A DNA stretch of 64,000 nucleotides from Mucilaginibacter jinjuensis (GTDB lineage Bacteria > Bacteroidota > Bacteroidia > Sphingobacteriales > Sphingobacteriaceae), in the NCBI RefSeq assembly GCF_028596025.1, contig NZ_CP117167.1, positions 3,162,001 through 3,226,000 of the forward strand, given 5' to 3'. Position numbers and translations under genes: made by a program. Positions 33,559 through 43,015 of the stretch are shown here, piece by piece. How positions within the stretch are numbered: the first letter of the stretch is position 1; the number at the start of each line of letters is the position of its first letter. The notes under the pieces are model-generated. The model made no database searches, was not told where the DNA came from, and worked only from the letters and a program-made list of their open reading frames with translations.

Positions 33559-35160
33559 ATGAGCACAGGAAAAGTTATGCCGGTGTTTAAAGGCTGGGCT
33601 TCCGAATGGCTTATCCGGTTCGCCATTTTTATGGTTGTTGTACCATCGCTTGGCTTGTTCGGTTTGTCTACGGCTAATGGTGGTGCAGCCGCGGGCTTCT
33701 ACGGGATAGAACCTGCAGATGTACAATACTCTATGGTAATATTCTATGCTGCCGTAGCCAGCTTTTTTGCGTTGGAACGCCGTTTCTTTAGCTTTATAGC
33801 TGTAAAACAATATCTTATTATTTCCACTGTAGTTCAGGTGGTTACCTCATACATTTGTTTTAGTACCCGCAACCTGCATGTGCTGTTTATATTCCGTTTT
33901 ATACAGGGCATGGCCAATTGTGCAAGCACCAGTATTTGTATTACGCTGATATTCAGCAGGCTTAAAAGCGAGCGTGCCCGTGAGATTGGCTACTCTCTGT
34001 TTTATGGTTTGCTGCTTTGTATTACGCCGCTTACAACACTGGTAACAGCGGGGGTGGTAGATGCTTTTAATTACAACGTGCTGTATAAATTCATCATCTA
34101 CTTTTATGTGCCGGGTGCAGTGCTGCTTTTTATGATGATGAACAATGTGCGGCTTGATAAAAAATTTCCGCTTTACCAGGTAGACTGGCCCAGTTTTATT
34201 ATTTACGCTTTAATGCTGAGCCTTATGGGATATGTGTTGCTATACGGACAACAATATTACTGGTTGCAGGATAGACGTATTCTGTGGTCGGTTATAGCAA
34301 TTATAGTTTTGTTAGCCATTCATATTGTTAGGCAGCTTAGTTTAAAGCGGCCTTATTTAACGCTCGAAGTTTTTAAATACCGTAACTTTTCGGTAGGGCT
34401 GTTGCTGATATTTATACTCTATATCTGTCGTGGTGCTTTGGGTATTACAACAACTTATTTTTCGGCTGTTTTAGGGATGGATCCTTTCCATCTGGCCGAT
34501 ATACTGATAGCCAACATGTTTGGGATATTTGTGGGCGTGATTATATCATCGAGGATGTTGTTGTTGCACAGGCCTATGCGGTTTATCATTATGCTGGGTT
34601 TTAGCTTTATGCTGGTTTTCCACGTGTGGATGTGCTTTTTGTTCGATACTCAGGCCAATGCTTCAGAGTTCATTATTCCGCTGATTGTGCAGGGTTTAGG
34701 TGCAGGGCTGTTAATGGCACCGCTTATCATTTTTACCGTATCATCGGTGCCAACCCATTTGGGTAGTACGGCATCAGCAACAGGTGTGTTCTTTAGGTTC
34801 GCGGGTTTTTGCTCGAGTATTGCGTTTATCAATTACTTCTCGTTGTTTAAGCAAAGCGGGCATTTCAATCGCTTTCAGCAATCAATTTCTGATGCCGATC
34901 CTGTTACTGTACAACGTATCGCCGGATATAAACAAGCGCTAATGGGCCGTGGTATGGCGGCCGATCAGGCTGCTAAAGCTGCCAATGGACTGGTAGTTCG
35001 CTCCGTAAATGCACAAACCTTAATGCGTTACAGTATGGATTATTACCAACTGATTAGCTGGGTAATTTTGGTTGTCATTTTACTGGTTGCTATTTATCCG
35101 TACATTAACCGTACTAAAATAAACCTGGAAGGTAATCAACCAGCTCCGGCTTCCTATTAA
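33559..35160 (+). CDS. MFS multidrug exporter (DHA2/EmrB-like)
   Basis: 533 aa with about 14 hydrophobic helices. The N-terminal half carries FRFIQGMANCASTSICITLIF and the loop SRLKSERAREIGYSLFYG, equivalent to the EmrB/QacA motif region. Proton-driven antiport through an EmrA-like adaptor and TolC is expected. The C-terminal helices end in YPYINRTKINLEGNQ. Last gene of the operon; a strong hairpin follows after about 75 bases. Confidence 0.92.
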   Translation: MSTGKVMPVFKGWASEWLIRFAIFMVVVPSLGLFGLSTANGGAAAGFYGIEPADVQYSMVIFYAAVASFFALERRFFSFIAVKQYLIISTVVQVVTSYICFSTRNLHVLFIFRFIQGMANCASTSICITLIFSRLKSERAREIGYSLFYGLLLCITPLTTLVTAGVVDAFNYNVLYKFIIYFYVPGAVLLFMMMNNVRLDKKFPLYQVDWPSFIIYALMLSLMGYVLLYGQQYYWLQDRRILWSVIAIIVLLAIHIVRQLSLKRPYLTLEVFKYRNFSVGLLLIFILYICRGALGITTTYFSAVLGMDPFHLADILIANMFGIFVGVIISSRMLLLHRPMRFIIMLGFSFMLVFHVWMCFLFDTQANASEFIIPLIVQGLGAGLLMAPLIIFTVSSVPTHLGSTASATGVFFRFAGFCSSIAFINYFSLFKQSGHFNRFQQSISDADPVTVQRIAGYKQALMGRGMAADQAAKAANGLVVRSVNAQTLMRYSMDYYQLISWVILVVILLVAIYPYINRTKINLEGNQPAPASY

Positions 35161-35234
35161 AAATTTATTATCCCATAGCTGTAACTAACAGGTAAATAAG
35201 CTCGTACTAATAACTATTAACTAAACTAAAAACC

Positions 35235-35272
35235 GAAGGGGTTATGAGCATTGCTCATAACCCCTTCATCGT
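35235..35272. terminator. Bidirectional terminator between MFS and DUF3347 genes
   Basis: GAAGGGGTTATGAGC and GCTCATAACCCCTTC pair perfectly around ATT between two convergent genes; T-rich bases lie to the right. Confidence 0.85.
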
Positions 35273-35313
35273 ATTTTCGCCGTGGTTGTTGTTGTCACCA
35301 ACAATTACAGGCT

Positions 35314-35820
35314 TTACTTACCAACCGGTTTCAAAGTAGCTTTCACCTCACCGCAATCAGGCATCGTTTTACCATAGTATGGGTTTTCAATGGCAGATTT
35401 TTCGCTGATCCAGTATGCTTTCTTCATTGGGCAGTACTGCTCGTAAAGCACGGTGCTATTAGCTTTTAAGCCGCTTAGTACAGTGTACATATTTTTAGAT
35501 AAGCTTTCAAAATGCTCGCGCTGGTGATCTATGGCACTTGATTCGCTGATATGGCGGCTATCAAATTGCAATTTCTCCAGGTTAGCTGCTAATAATTTTT
35601 GTTGATCTGGTTTCAAGCTTTTATCAACCGGGGCTGATAATGCGGTTAATAAAGCAGCAGCTTTGGCCTTTGCAGCGGTGGCATCGCTGGCTACTAAGGC
35701 ATTCTTTAGCCCCAAATAAGCCTGAGTTATTTTATCGACAGATGTATTGGCTTGTGCATTAGCTACTAATACTGCGCATGCCAGTAGCAGAGATAGTGAA
35801 AGAGTTTTTATTGTTTTCAT
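35314..35820 (-). CDS. Exported DUF3347 protein
   Basis: 168 aa with signal peptide (VLVANAQ) and the DUF3347 helical domain. The family signature at the C-terminus is present: YEQYCPMKKAYWISEKSAIENPYYGK in consecutive phrases, then MPDCGEVK. The conserved Cys, Met and His resemble the metal-binding tail of CusB/copper-efflux adaptors, so periplasmic copper handling is a reasonable guess but unproven. It is a single gene beginning after a 140-base gap. Confidence 0.88.
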   Translation of the reverse strand: MKTIKTLSLSLLLACAVLVANAQANTSVDKITQAYLGLKNALVASDATAAKAKAAALLTALSAPVDKSLKPDQQKLLAANLEKLQFDSRHISESSAIDHQREHFESLSKNMYTVLSGLKANSTVLYEQYCPMKKAYWISEKSAIENPYYGKTMPDCGEVKATLKPVGK

Positions 35821-35923
35821 GGTTTGTGTAATCTGATTAATTGTGAACGTAAATATGTTAAGAACATTTTAATAAACCAATATCGATCTATAAATACAGC
35901 TGCAAAGCTTAAATAAGTCCCCC

Positions 35924-35953
35924 TTGTGTTGCATTGTAAAATGTATATCTTAG
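35924..35953 (+). promoter_or_regulatory. Promoter of the UMF1-type MFS / Fe-S protein operon
   Basis: TTG (35924-35926), 19 bases, then TATCTTAG (35946-35953; one mismatch to TAnnTTTG). The start codon is at 35961, so the leader is a few bases at most. Confidence 0.6.
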
Positions 35954-35960
35954 CATCAGC

Positions 35961-37286
35961 ATGGAAGCTAAAAACAACCCCAAAACCATCCGCGCCTGGG
36001 CTATGTTCGATTGGGCAAACTCATCGTACAACCTGGTTATCACTTCAACTATTTTCCCGGCTTATTTTACAGCTATAACCACCACCAAAGAGCATGGCGA
36101 TGTGGTTACATTTTTCGGCCACCAATTCATCAACACCGCTTTATCTAACTATGTATTAGCCGCAGCCTACCTGTTAGTAGTATTAATGCTACCGATATTA
36201 ACTTCGATAGCCGACTATAAAGGCAATAAGAAAAGCTACATGCAATTCTTTACCCTGATGGGGGGTATTGCCTGCTGCGGTCTCTATTTCTTCAAATTAA
36301 ATACGCTCGAAACCGGAATGATCTGCTTCGGTATTGCGGCTATTGGCTACTGTGGAGGATTTGTATTTTATAACTCATACCTGCCTCAAATTGCCACACT
36401 CGATAAGCAGGATGCAGTTAGTGCCAAAGGTTTTACTTACGGCTATATCGGCAGTGTTATTTTACAGATCATCTGCTTTGTATTTGTATTATCGCCCAAA
36501 ACGTTTGGCATTACAGATGCTACTTTCCCGGCACGGTTATCATTTTTATTGGTAGGTATCTGGTGGATTGGTTTCGCACAGATTCCTTTCGCGGGTTTAC
36601 CAAAAGGTGTGCCCAATGCTTCGGTATCACCTAACTATAATGTAATTAGCGGTGGTTTTAAAGAACTGGGCCATGTTTGGAAAAACGTTATGCAAATGCC
36701 ACTGCTTAAACGTTACCTGCCTGCTTTCTTTTTTTACTCAATGGGCGTACAAACCATCATGCTGGTAGCAGCTAATTTTGGTGCTAAAGAATTAAAGTTG
36801 CCGGAAACCAGCCTTATTGGGGTCATTTTGGTAATCCAGATTGTAGCCATTGGTGGCGCTACGCTAATGTCGAAACTCTCTGATAAATACGGTAACGTTA
36901 AGGTATTAATAGGGGTAGTATTCATTTGGATCTGCGCTTGTATCGCTGCTTATTTAACAACCAATGCCATGCAATTTTACGCGCTTGCTGTTGTAGTTGG
37001 TTTAATAATGGGAGGGATCCAATCGCTGTCACGTTCTACTTATTCTAAATTTTTACCGCAAGATATTACCGATACGGCATCCTACTTCAGCTTTTATGAT
37101 GTTACCGAGAAACTGGCCATTGTAATCGGTTTATTTTGCTTCGGTTTTGTGGAGTCGTTAACCCACAGCATGCGTAATTCAGCGCTTATACTGGCTATAT
37201 TTTTTATTGTCGGGATGATTTTGTTATTTTCATTGCTGGCTGCTGAGAAGAAAAATCATAAAAATTCGGAACTTAGCGGTTTGTAA
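35961..37286 (+). CDS. UMF1/Atg22-type MFS transporter
   Basis: 441 aa with 12 predicted helices. The N-terminal WAMFDWANSSYNLVITSTIFPAYF is the hallmark of the UMF1 family (vacuole effluxer Atg22-like), and MGGIQSLSRSTYSKFLPQ is the matching C-half motif. These proteins export amino acids in fungi; the bacterial substrate is unknown. It is cotranscribed with the CCG-domain protein 14 bases downstream. Confidence 0.92.
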   Translation: MEAKNNPKTIRAWAMFDWANSSYNLVITSTIFPAYFTAITTTKEHGDVVTFFGHQFINTALSNYVLAAAYLLVVLMLPILTSIADYKGNKKSYMQFFTLMGGIACCGLYFFKLNTLETGMICFGIAAIGYCGGFVFYNSYLPQIATLDKQDAVSAKGFTYGYIGSVILQIICFVFVLSPKTFGITDATFPARLSFLLVGIWWIGFAQIPFAGLPKGVPNASVSPNYNVISGGFKELGHVWKNVMQMPLLKRYLPAFFFYSMGVQTIMLVAANFGAKELKLPETSLIGVILVIQIVAIGGATLMSKLSDKYGNVKVLIGVVFIWICACIAAYLTTNAMQFYALAVVVGLIMGGIQSLSRSTYSKFLPQDITDTASYFSFYDVTEKLAIVIGLFCFGFVESLTHSMRNSALILAIFFIVGMILLFSLLAAEKKNHKNSELSGL

Positions 37287-37300
37287 TTTAATATAGGCTG

Positions 37301-38029
37301 ATGAAGGTTGAGTTATTTATTCCGTGTTTTATTGATCAAATGTATCCTGGTACTGCTTTTAATACCGTTAAGGTATTGGAGAAGGCCGGTTGCAAAGTAA
37401 CCTATAATACGGCTCAAACCTGTTGTGGTCAGCCTGCTTTCAACGCTGGTTTCTGGGACGATGCCAAAGCCATAGGCAGTAAATTTTTGGATGATTTTTC
37501 GGCCGATAGCGTAATTGTATCACCATCAGCCTCTTGTACTGGTATGGTGCGTAATTATTATAATGATCTGTTTACCAATACTGCGGTACATAATAAATGC
37601 CGGGCTGTGCAAGGCAATATTTACGAACTGTCTGACTTCCTCATAAATATCCTCAACGTAGATTACTTTGGTGCCGAGCTGGAAGGCCATGCCGTATACC
37701 ATGATAGCTGCAGCGCCCTGCGCGAATGCAAGATCAAAGCCGAACCCCGCCAACTCTTATCCAAAGTGCATGGGCTGGAATTAGTAGACCTGCCCGATAA
37801 TGAAACCTGTTGTGGTTTCGGCGGAACATTTGCTGTAAAGTTCGATGCTATATCCAGCGCGATGGCGCAGCAAAAGGTTGATTTCGCCCTGGCTGCCAAT
37901 GCCGATTATATTATCTCTACCGATGCATCATGCCTGTTGCACCTGCAAAGCTATATCGATAAACAGCAATTACCTATTAAAACTATGCACCTGGCCGATG
38001 TTTTGGCTATGGGATGGGGAAATGTTTGA
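37301..38029 (+). CDS. CCG-domain Fe-S protein (LutA/YkgE-like)
   Basis: 242 aa with the two cysteine-rich CCG motifs: TCCGQPAFNAGFWDDA near residue 40 and ETCCGFGGTFAVKFD near 168, which bind a [4Fe-4S]-type cluster in heterodisulfide-reductase-like proteins. LutA homologues serve in lactate oxidation with LutB and LutC, but neither is here. The stop codon is one base before the left arm of an intergenic repeat. Redox role is plausible; electron partner is unknown. Confidence 0.92.
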   Translation: MKVELFIPCFIDQMYPGTAFNTVKVLEKAGCKVTYNTAQTCCGQPAFNAGFWDDAKAIGSKFLDDFSADSVIVSPSASCTGMVRNYYNDLFTNTAVHNKCRAVQGNIYELSDFLINILNVDYFGAELEGHAVYHDSCSALRECKIKAEPRQLLSKVHGLELVDLPDNETCCGFGGTFAVKFDAISSAMAQQKVDFALAANADYIISTDASCLLHLQSYIDKQQLPIKTMHLADVLAMGWGNV

Positions 38030-38030
38030 T

Positions 38031-38224
38031 GATTTCGGATGTCGGATGTTCGATTTCGGATTTATAAGTAATAGTAAAAAGACACGTCATTGCGAGGTAC
38101 GAAGCAATCGCGAACTGTACAGGGCTGCTTTGTAGTCCCGATAGCTATCGGAAAGGGGTTACTTCATACCTCGCAATGACGCTCAAGTGATAAATCCGAA
38201 ATCGAAAATCCGACATCCGAAATC
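38031..38224. repeat. Word-iterated inverted repeat (TTCGGAT type) enclosing a REP-like palindrome
   Basis: A 35-base arm (38031-38065) of iterated GATTTCGGATGTCGGAT units and its reverse complement (38190-38224) differ at one position. The left arm starts one base after the upstream stop codon. The 124 bases between hold a second, unrelated inverted repeat. Confidence 0.85.
38085..38181. repeat. REP-like palindromic element, copy 1 (nested)
   Basis: CGTCATTGCGAGGTACGAAG (38085-38104) and CTTCATACCTCGCAATGACG (38162-38181) pair with one mismatch. The interior has CCGATAGCTATCGG (38138-38151), itself palindromic. It shares its left arm with copy 2 at 53019 and is a decayed version of it. Confidence 0.85.
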
Positions 38225-38317
38225 CCTAAAAAAACAGTATCTTCGCAATTCGACAATAAATCACTTTGTAGGTGATTGTTTATTAAAATTTTATTGAACA
38301 ATAAATCATAGTTGTAG

Positions 38318-40243
38318 ATGATTAGTATTACACTTCCCGATGGTTCCGTTCGTCAGTACGACAAGGGGATCACTTCCATGCAAATTGCACAATCCATTTC
38401 CGAAGGTTTAGCACGTAATGTATTAGCCGCCGAAGTAAACGGCCAGGTATGGGATGCAAGCCGCCCGATTGAAGAAGATTCGAACGTTAAATTATTAACC
38501 TGGAATGACGATGCCGGTAAGGCAACCTTCTGGCACTCATCGGCCCACTTAATGGCCGAGGCGCTTGAGGCACTTTACCCGGGTACCAAGTTTGGTATCG
38601 GCCCGGCTATCGAAACCGGTTTTTATTATGATGTAGACTTCGGCGATCAGGAATTTTCTTCAGATCACTTTAAACAGATCGAAGATAAAATGCTGGAGCT
38701 GGCTAAGGCTAAAGAGGAATTTATCCGCAAGCCGGTTAGTAAAGCAGATGCTATTGAATATTTTACCGAAAAAGGCGATGAGTACAAGCTGGACCTGATT
38801 AAGGACCTGCCCGATGGCGCTATCACTTTTTACTCACAAGGCAGTTTTACTGATTTGTGCCGCGGTCCGCATATCCCTAATACAGGTTTCGTTAAGGCTA
38901 TTAAGCTGATGAACACTGCCGGCGCATACTGGCGTGGCGACGAAACACGCAAGCAGTTAACCCGTATTTACGGTGTTACTTTCCCTAAGTCTAGTGAGCT
39001 TACCGAATACTTGCGTGTTATTGAAGAAGCAAAAAAACGCGATCACCGTAAACTGGGTAAAGAACTTGAACTGTTTGCTTTCTCTGAAAAAGTAGGCATG
39101 GGCTTGCCATTGTGGTTGCCAAAAGGTACTGCATTGCGCGAGCGCTTGGTTAACTTTTTACAGCGTGCGCAAGTTAAAGCTGGTTATGAGCAGGTAATTA
39201 CTCCGCATATAGGCCACAAAAACCTGTATGTAACTTCTGGCCATTATGAGAAATATGGTAAGGATAGCTTTCAACCGATAAAAACCCCGCAGGAAGGGGA
39301 GGAGTTCTTCTTAAAACCGATGAACTGCCCGCACCACTGCGAGATCTATAAAACTAAACCACGCTCTTATAAAGACCTTCCGGTTCGTTATGCAGAGTTT
39401 GGTACTGTTTACCGTTACGAGCAAAGCGGCGAGCTGCATGGCTTAACCCGTGTACGTGGCTTTACTCAGGATGATGCGCACTTGTTCTGCCGTCCCGATC
39501 AGGTGAAAGAGGAGTTTATGAAGGTGATAGACCTGGTACTGTATGTTTTCTCGGCCCTGGGCTTTGAAGATTATACTGCACAGATCTCTTTACGTGATCC
39601 TGAAAACAAATCGAAATACATCGGTAGCGACGAGAACTGGGCTCTGGCCGAATCTGCTATTATGGAAGCGGCTGAAGAAAAAGGCCTGAAAACTGTAGTA
39701 GAATTAGGTGAAGCGGCTTTCTATGGCCCTAAGCTTGATTTTATGGTGAAGGATGCTTTAGGCCGTAAATGGCAGTTAGGTACTATCCAGGTAGATTATA
39801 ACTTACCAGAACGCTTTGAACTGGAGTACACTGGCAGCGATAACTTAAAACACCGCCCGGTAATGATCCACCGTGCACCATTTGGTTCACTGGAGCGTTT
39901 TGTGGCTGTTTTGATAGAGCATTGCGCCGGTAATTTCCCATTGTGGTTGTCGCCAGATCAGTTTATTATCCTGCCGATATCAGAAAAATTTGAAGATTAT
40001 GCAAAAAATCTTTCAGATGAACTAAAAAATTCCGATATTCGCGGGCTAATTGATTTCCGAGACGAGAAGATAGGCAGAAAGATCAGAGACGCGGAAGTTA
40101 AAAAGATCCCATATATGTTAATTGTGGGGGAAAAAGAAGCTGCCGAAGGCACTATTTCCGTTCGAAAACACGGTACCGGCGACTTGGGGAGTTTAACGAT
40201 TGAAGAATTTAAACAACAATTAATTAAAGAAACAACAGTATAA
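38318..40243 (+). CDS. thrS: Threonyl-tRNA synthetase
   Basis: 641 aa class II synthetase charging tRNA-Thr. The order is TGS domain (residues 1-60), editing (SAD) domain with [19 protein letters not shown], the catalytic core with motif 2 ([21 protein letters not shown] in two phrases) and motif 3 ([18 protein letters not shown]), and the anticodon domain from about 545. Full length. It heads the thrS-infC-rpmI-rplT translation operon; infC starts one base after the thrS stop codon. Confidence 0.97.
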   Translation: MISITLPDGSVRQYDKGITSMQIAQSISEGLARNVLAAEVNGQVWDASRPIEEDSNVKLLTWNDDAGKATFWHSSAHLMAEALEALYPGTKFGIGPAIETGFYYDVDFGDQEFSSDHFKQIEDKMLELAKAKEEFIRKPVSKADAIEYFTEKGDEYKLDLIKDLPDGAITFYSQGSFTDLCRGPHIPNTGFVKAIKLMNTAGAYWRGDETRKQLTRIYGVTFPKSSELTEYLRVIEEAKKRDHRKLGKELELFAFSEKVGMGLPLWLPKGTALRERLVNFLQRAQVKAGYEQVITPHIGHKNLYVTSGHYEKYGKDSFQPIKTPQEGEEFFLKPMNCPHHCEIYKTKPRSYKDLPVRYAEFGTVYRYEQSGELHGLTRVRGFTQDDAHLFCRPDQVKEEFMKVIDLVLYVFSALGFEDYTAQISLRDPENKSKYIGSDENWALAESAIMEAAEEKGLKTVVELGEAAFYGPKLDFMVKDALGRKWQLGTIQVDYNLPERFELEYTGSDNLKHRPVMIHRAPFGSLERFVAVLIEHCAGNFPLWLSPDQFIILPISEKFEDYAKNLSDELKNSDIRGLIDFRDEKIGRKIRDAEVKKIPYMLIVGEKEAAEGTISVRKHGTGDLGSLTIEEFKQQLIKETTV

Positions 40244-40244
40244 C

Positions 40245-40814
40245 TTGGCATTAAATAAACCAAATTTTAGCAGAGGGCCACGCCCTCCCTTCAAAAAAAA
40301 GGAAGCTGAACATAATATCAATCAATTTATCCGGGCTCAGGAAGTTCGCCTCGTTGGTGATAACGTAGAACCGGGTGTGTATTCACTCCGGGATGCATTG
40401 GCAATAGCTGAGCAACAGGAACTGGACTTGGTTGAAATATCGCCGAATGCTGTACCTCCGGTTTGTAAAGTTACTGACTATAACAAATTTATCTACGAGC
40501 AAAAGAAAAAGCTTAAAGAGATAAAGAACAATGCGAAACAAACGGTAATTAAAGAGATCCGTTTTGGACCGAACACAGATAGCCACGACTTTGAATTTAA
40601 GCTGAAACATGCAATTAAATTCCTGGAGGACGGTGAAAAAGTTAGGGCTTACGTACACTTTAAAGGCCGTGCAATTGTTTACAAAGAGCAGGGTGAGATA
40701 TTACTGTTACGCTTTGCACAGGCTTTAGAAGAAGTTGGTAAAGTAGAGCAATTACCGAAACTGGAAGGTAAACGGATGTTTTTAACCGTTGCGCCTAAGG
40801 CAGGTAAAAAGTAA
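40245..40814 (+). CDS. infC: Translation initiation factor IF-3, TTG start
   Basis: 189 aa IF-3 with N-terminal domain ([38 protein letters not shown]), the Lys-rich linker ([16 protein letters not shown]) and the C-terminal domain ([21 protein letters not shown]). The only usable start is TTG at 40245: the next Met is residue 178, and the frame closes upstream at a TAA (40221-40223) with no ATG, GTG or ATT in between. Rare start codons are known for infC because IF-3 rejects them and thereby limits its own synthesis. It lies between thrS and rpmI. Confidence 0.95.
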   Translation: MALNKPNFSRGPRPPFKKKEAEHNINQFIRAQEVRLVGDNVEPGVYSLRDALAIAEQQELDLVEISPNAVPPVCKVTDYNKFIYEQKKKLKEIKNNAKQTVIKEIRFGPNTDSHDFEFKLKHAIKFLEDGEKVRAYVHFKGRAIVYKEQGEILLLRFAQALEEVGKVEQLPKLEGKRMFLTVAPKAGKK

Positions 40815-40882
40815 TTGTTAGCAAAACTGAATTAAGACAAACGTAGTGCATACTACGTGAAACACAATAAATAAATAGAGTT

Positions 40883-41083
40883 ATGCCAAAAATGAAAACC
40901 AATTCCAGTGCCAAAAAGCGCTTTAAGCTTACTGGAACAGGTAAAATCGCAAGAAAGAACGCATACAAAAGCCACATCTTAACCAAGATGTCGACAAAAC
41001 GTAAACGTGCCCTTGGTCACACCAGCATGGTGTCTGACGCAGACATGGGTAACGTAAAACGTATGCTTTGTATCGGCAAGTAA
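40883..41083 (+). CDS. rpmI: 50S ribosomal protein L35
   Basis: 66 aa, very basic: [20 protein letters not shown], then [18 protein letters not shown]. Normal length and order (infC-rpmI-rplT). A short ACGTAGTGCATACTACGT hairpin (about 40849-40866) lies in the gap upstream and might take part in r-protein control. Confidence 0.97.
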   Translation: MPKMKTNSSAKKRFKLTGTGKIARKNAYKSHILTKMSTKRKRALGHTSMVSDADMGNVKRMLCIGK

Positions 41084-41164
41084 TTTCTAAGAAACAAATT
41101 TTTTAACCAGGTATTAGAGTATTAAAGATCTTAAACAGACACTCACTACCAAAAACGCAAAAAA

Positions 41165-41512
41165 ATGCCACGTTCAGTTAACGCAGTAGCGTCGAGAAGA
41201 CGCCGGAAAAAGGTAATGAACCTTGCAAAAGGTTATTACGGTTCACGCAGCAAGGTTTATACCGTTGCAAAGAACACAGTTGAAAAAGGTTTACAGTACG
41301 CTTACCGTGACCGTAAAACTAAAAAAAGAGAGTTCAGAGCTTTATGGATCCAACGTATTAACGCAGGTGCCCGTCAGCATGGAATTTCTTACTCACAATT
41401 AATGGGTAAATTAAACGCTAAAGAAATTGGCTTAAACCGTAAAGTTTTAGCTGACTTAGCGATGAACCATCCTGATGCTTTCAAAGCTATCGTTGATGCT
41501 GCTACTAAATAA
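41165..41512 (+). CDS. rplT: 50S ribosomal protein L20
   Basis: 115 aa with [19 protein letters not shown] and [17 protein letters not shown], normal length for L20. L20 is the usual autoregulator of this operon in other bacteria. A terminator follows 18 bases after the stop. Confidence 0.97.
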   Translation: MPRSVNAVASRRRRKKVMNLAKGYYGSRSKVYTVAKNTVEKGLQYAYRDRKTKKREFRALWIQRINAGARQHGISYSQLMGKLNAKEIGLNRKVLADLAMNHPDAFKAIVDAATK

Positions 41513-41530
41513 GCATCAATAACATATTGT

Positions 41531-41560
41531 AAAAAAGGGAGCCCACAAGCTCCCTTTTTT
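41531..41560 (+). terminator. Terminator of the thrS-infC-rpmI-rplT operon
   Basis: AAAAAAGGGAGC and GCTCCCTTTTTT pair around CCACAA. Confidence 0.92.
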
Positions 41561-41586
41561 GTTTAGTTTTATCCCGTATTTAAATC

Positions 41587-42030
41587 ATGAAAAAACTGTT
41601 ATTGCTTGGCTTTTGCCTGCTTATTTTATCGGCTTGTAATAAAGGCACAGATAGCCATTTACTGAACTATGTAAAAGAAAACCTGAAGGATAATAAAGGC
41701 TCTCTGAAATTAAGCGCTTATAAGGATGTAAACTGGAACACCATGTATGTGTTAGGCCCTTACACCAGCACTAAGCAATTGGATGGTGTTTTGAAGCCTT
41801 ATCAGAAAGAAATCCTGGCAACAGGGGTTGATACTGATGATCAGATTTGTCTGGTGATGCTGTTTAATGATAAAACATTAGTGAGTCAATGCCTATTCGA
41901 TAGGAAAACTATTGATTTTGAGCGTATAACGCGTTTTGTTGCTAATGCCAAAATTAAGCCTATCAGTAAGGATAGCGCTAACTTTAATTACAAAATACCA
42001 AAGCCATACGCACCGTATGTGCTGGAATAA
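41587..42030 (+). CDS. Small lipoprotein, unknown function
   Basis: 147 aa with lipoprotein signal MKKLLLLGFCLLILSAC (lipobox LSAC). The mature part has patterns such as WNTMYVLGPYTSTKQLDGVL and QICLVMLFNDKTLVSQCLFDR that suggest an alpha/beta fold. I do not recognise the family. It sits between terminators as its own unit. Confidence 0.8.
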   Translation: MKKLLLLGFCLLILSACNKGTDSHLLNYVKENLKDNKGSLKLSAYKDVNWNTMYVLGPYTSTKQLDGVLKPYQKEILATGVDTDDQICLVMLFNDKTLVSQCLFDRKTIDFERITRFVANAKIKPISKDSANFNYKIPKPYAPYVLE

Positions 42031-42040
42031 ATGAGATTCT

Positions 42041-42083
42041 ATAAAACAATAAAACCCGCTTTAGCGGGTTTTATTGTTTTATA
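42041..42083. terminator. Bidirectional terminator between the lipoprotein and SRPBCC genes
   Basis: TATAAAACAATAAAACCCGC and its reverse complement pair around TTTA, with A/T runs on both sides between convergent genes. Confidence 0.92.
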
Positions 42084-42101
42084 GGCTAGCCTAAGTGTAA
42101 C

Positions 42102-42848
42102 TTATTCTTCAGACTCAATTACTATGGTAGTTACGGTAGGGTTGCCTGCGCCAGCTTCTTCAATATCCATGTATTGTTTAAAGTTGCGGACATCCTGGTT
42201 TACCATAGTTTTAAACACCGGGTTTAGTATATGTGCAAGACCTGTACCTACACCACCTGCTGGTGGCTGATAGCTGATCACCACATTAACTAATGTAGTG
42301 CCCGGATCAGGGCCGTCTTTAAAACGTACCTTTCCGGCATTATCAATTGTTGAATCTGGTAACGAACTCCAGCCGATTAATTCGCCAGGGATGTCGTGTA
42401 CAATTTCTGCATCCCAGCTTACGGTAGCTACATTGGTAGGTAATTTAAGTACCCAGTGCGAGCGGGTGCTATCCAGGATCTCCACACTTTCGAGGTGCTT
42501 CATAAATAATGGAAGATTATCAAGCCTGCGCCAAAAGCCATAAACTTCGTGACGTGGTTTATTTACCGTAAATGAAGTGCGGATATTAACATTCACAGGT
42601 TCGGTGCTCACTTTTCCTATTTGGTTATAAAGTTCGCAATGGCCTGTAACACCACGATTAAGCAAATAGCCACCCGCGCCGATCTTTAAAATACTGGTGA
42701 ACGGATGTTTAAAGATATGCGTAAGCCCCGAAAAGGCCAGTTTAACGCCGGCAGCTATAGATACGTAACGCTCTGGCCATTCTAAATTTATATGGGCATT
42801 GTTTTCACCATGATACATGGTTGTTCGCTGTAATGCTGTAGTTGTCAT
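42102..42848 (-). CDS. DUF2892-type membrane segment fused to an SRPBCC lipid-binding domain
   Basis: 248 aa. The N-terminal half has the DUF2892/YgaP-like two-helix block (RYVSIAAGVKLAFSGLTHIF, LKIGAGGYLLNRGVTGHCELY), and residues 85-230 are an SRPBCC/polyketide-cyclase domain (TSFTVNKPRHEVYGFWRRLDNLP, ELIGWSSLPDSTIDNAGKVRF, VNVVISYQPPAGG). Such proteins bind hydrophobic ligands at the inner membrane; the ligand is unknown. The combination is common in Bacteroidota and is not a chance fusion. A second ATG follows at residue 11. Confidence 0.9.
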   Translation of the reverse strand: MTTTALQRTTMYHGENNAHINLEWPERYVSIAAGVKLAFSGLTHIFKHPFTSILKIGAGGYLLNRGVTGHCELYNQIGKVSTEPVNVNIRTSFTVNKPRHEVYGFWRRLDNLPLFMKHLESVEILDSTRSHWVLKLPTNVATVSWDAEIVHDIPGELIGWSSLPDSTIDNAGKVRFKDGPDPGTTLVNVVISYQPPAGGVGTGLAHILNPVFKTMVNQDVRNFKQYMDIEEAGAGNPTVTTIVIESEE

Positions 42849-42932
42849 AATATCTATTTATAGGTATATAGAAACAACAGTGTAGTCGGGGCGATGTTTT
42901 CTTTAAATTTAAATTGATTGACTTATAGTTAT

Positions 42933-43012
42933 GGTTTGGTAGTTGGTTACTGAGTTATTAGGTCATTGGGGGGGCTTGCTCGATAACTTAATAACTCAAT
43001 AACGAGTAACTA
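42933..43012. repeat. Word-iterated inverted repeat (GAGTTATTA type)
   Basis: Left arm around 42940-42968 (TAGTTGGTTACTGAGTTATTA and onward) and right arm around 42982-43012 (ATAACTTAATAACTCAATAACGAG and onward) are imperfect reverse complements around a G-rich centre. The gap to the next gene end is four bases. Confidence 0.6.
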
Positions 43013-43015
43013 AAA

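Noticed and set aside
37301..38029. Lactate utilisation operon (lutABC)
   Set aside because: Only the LutA-like protein is present; LutB and LutC are absent and the partner is an MFS transporter.
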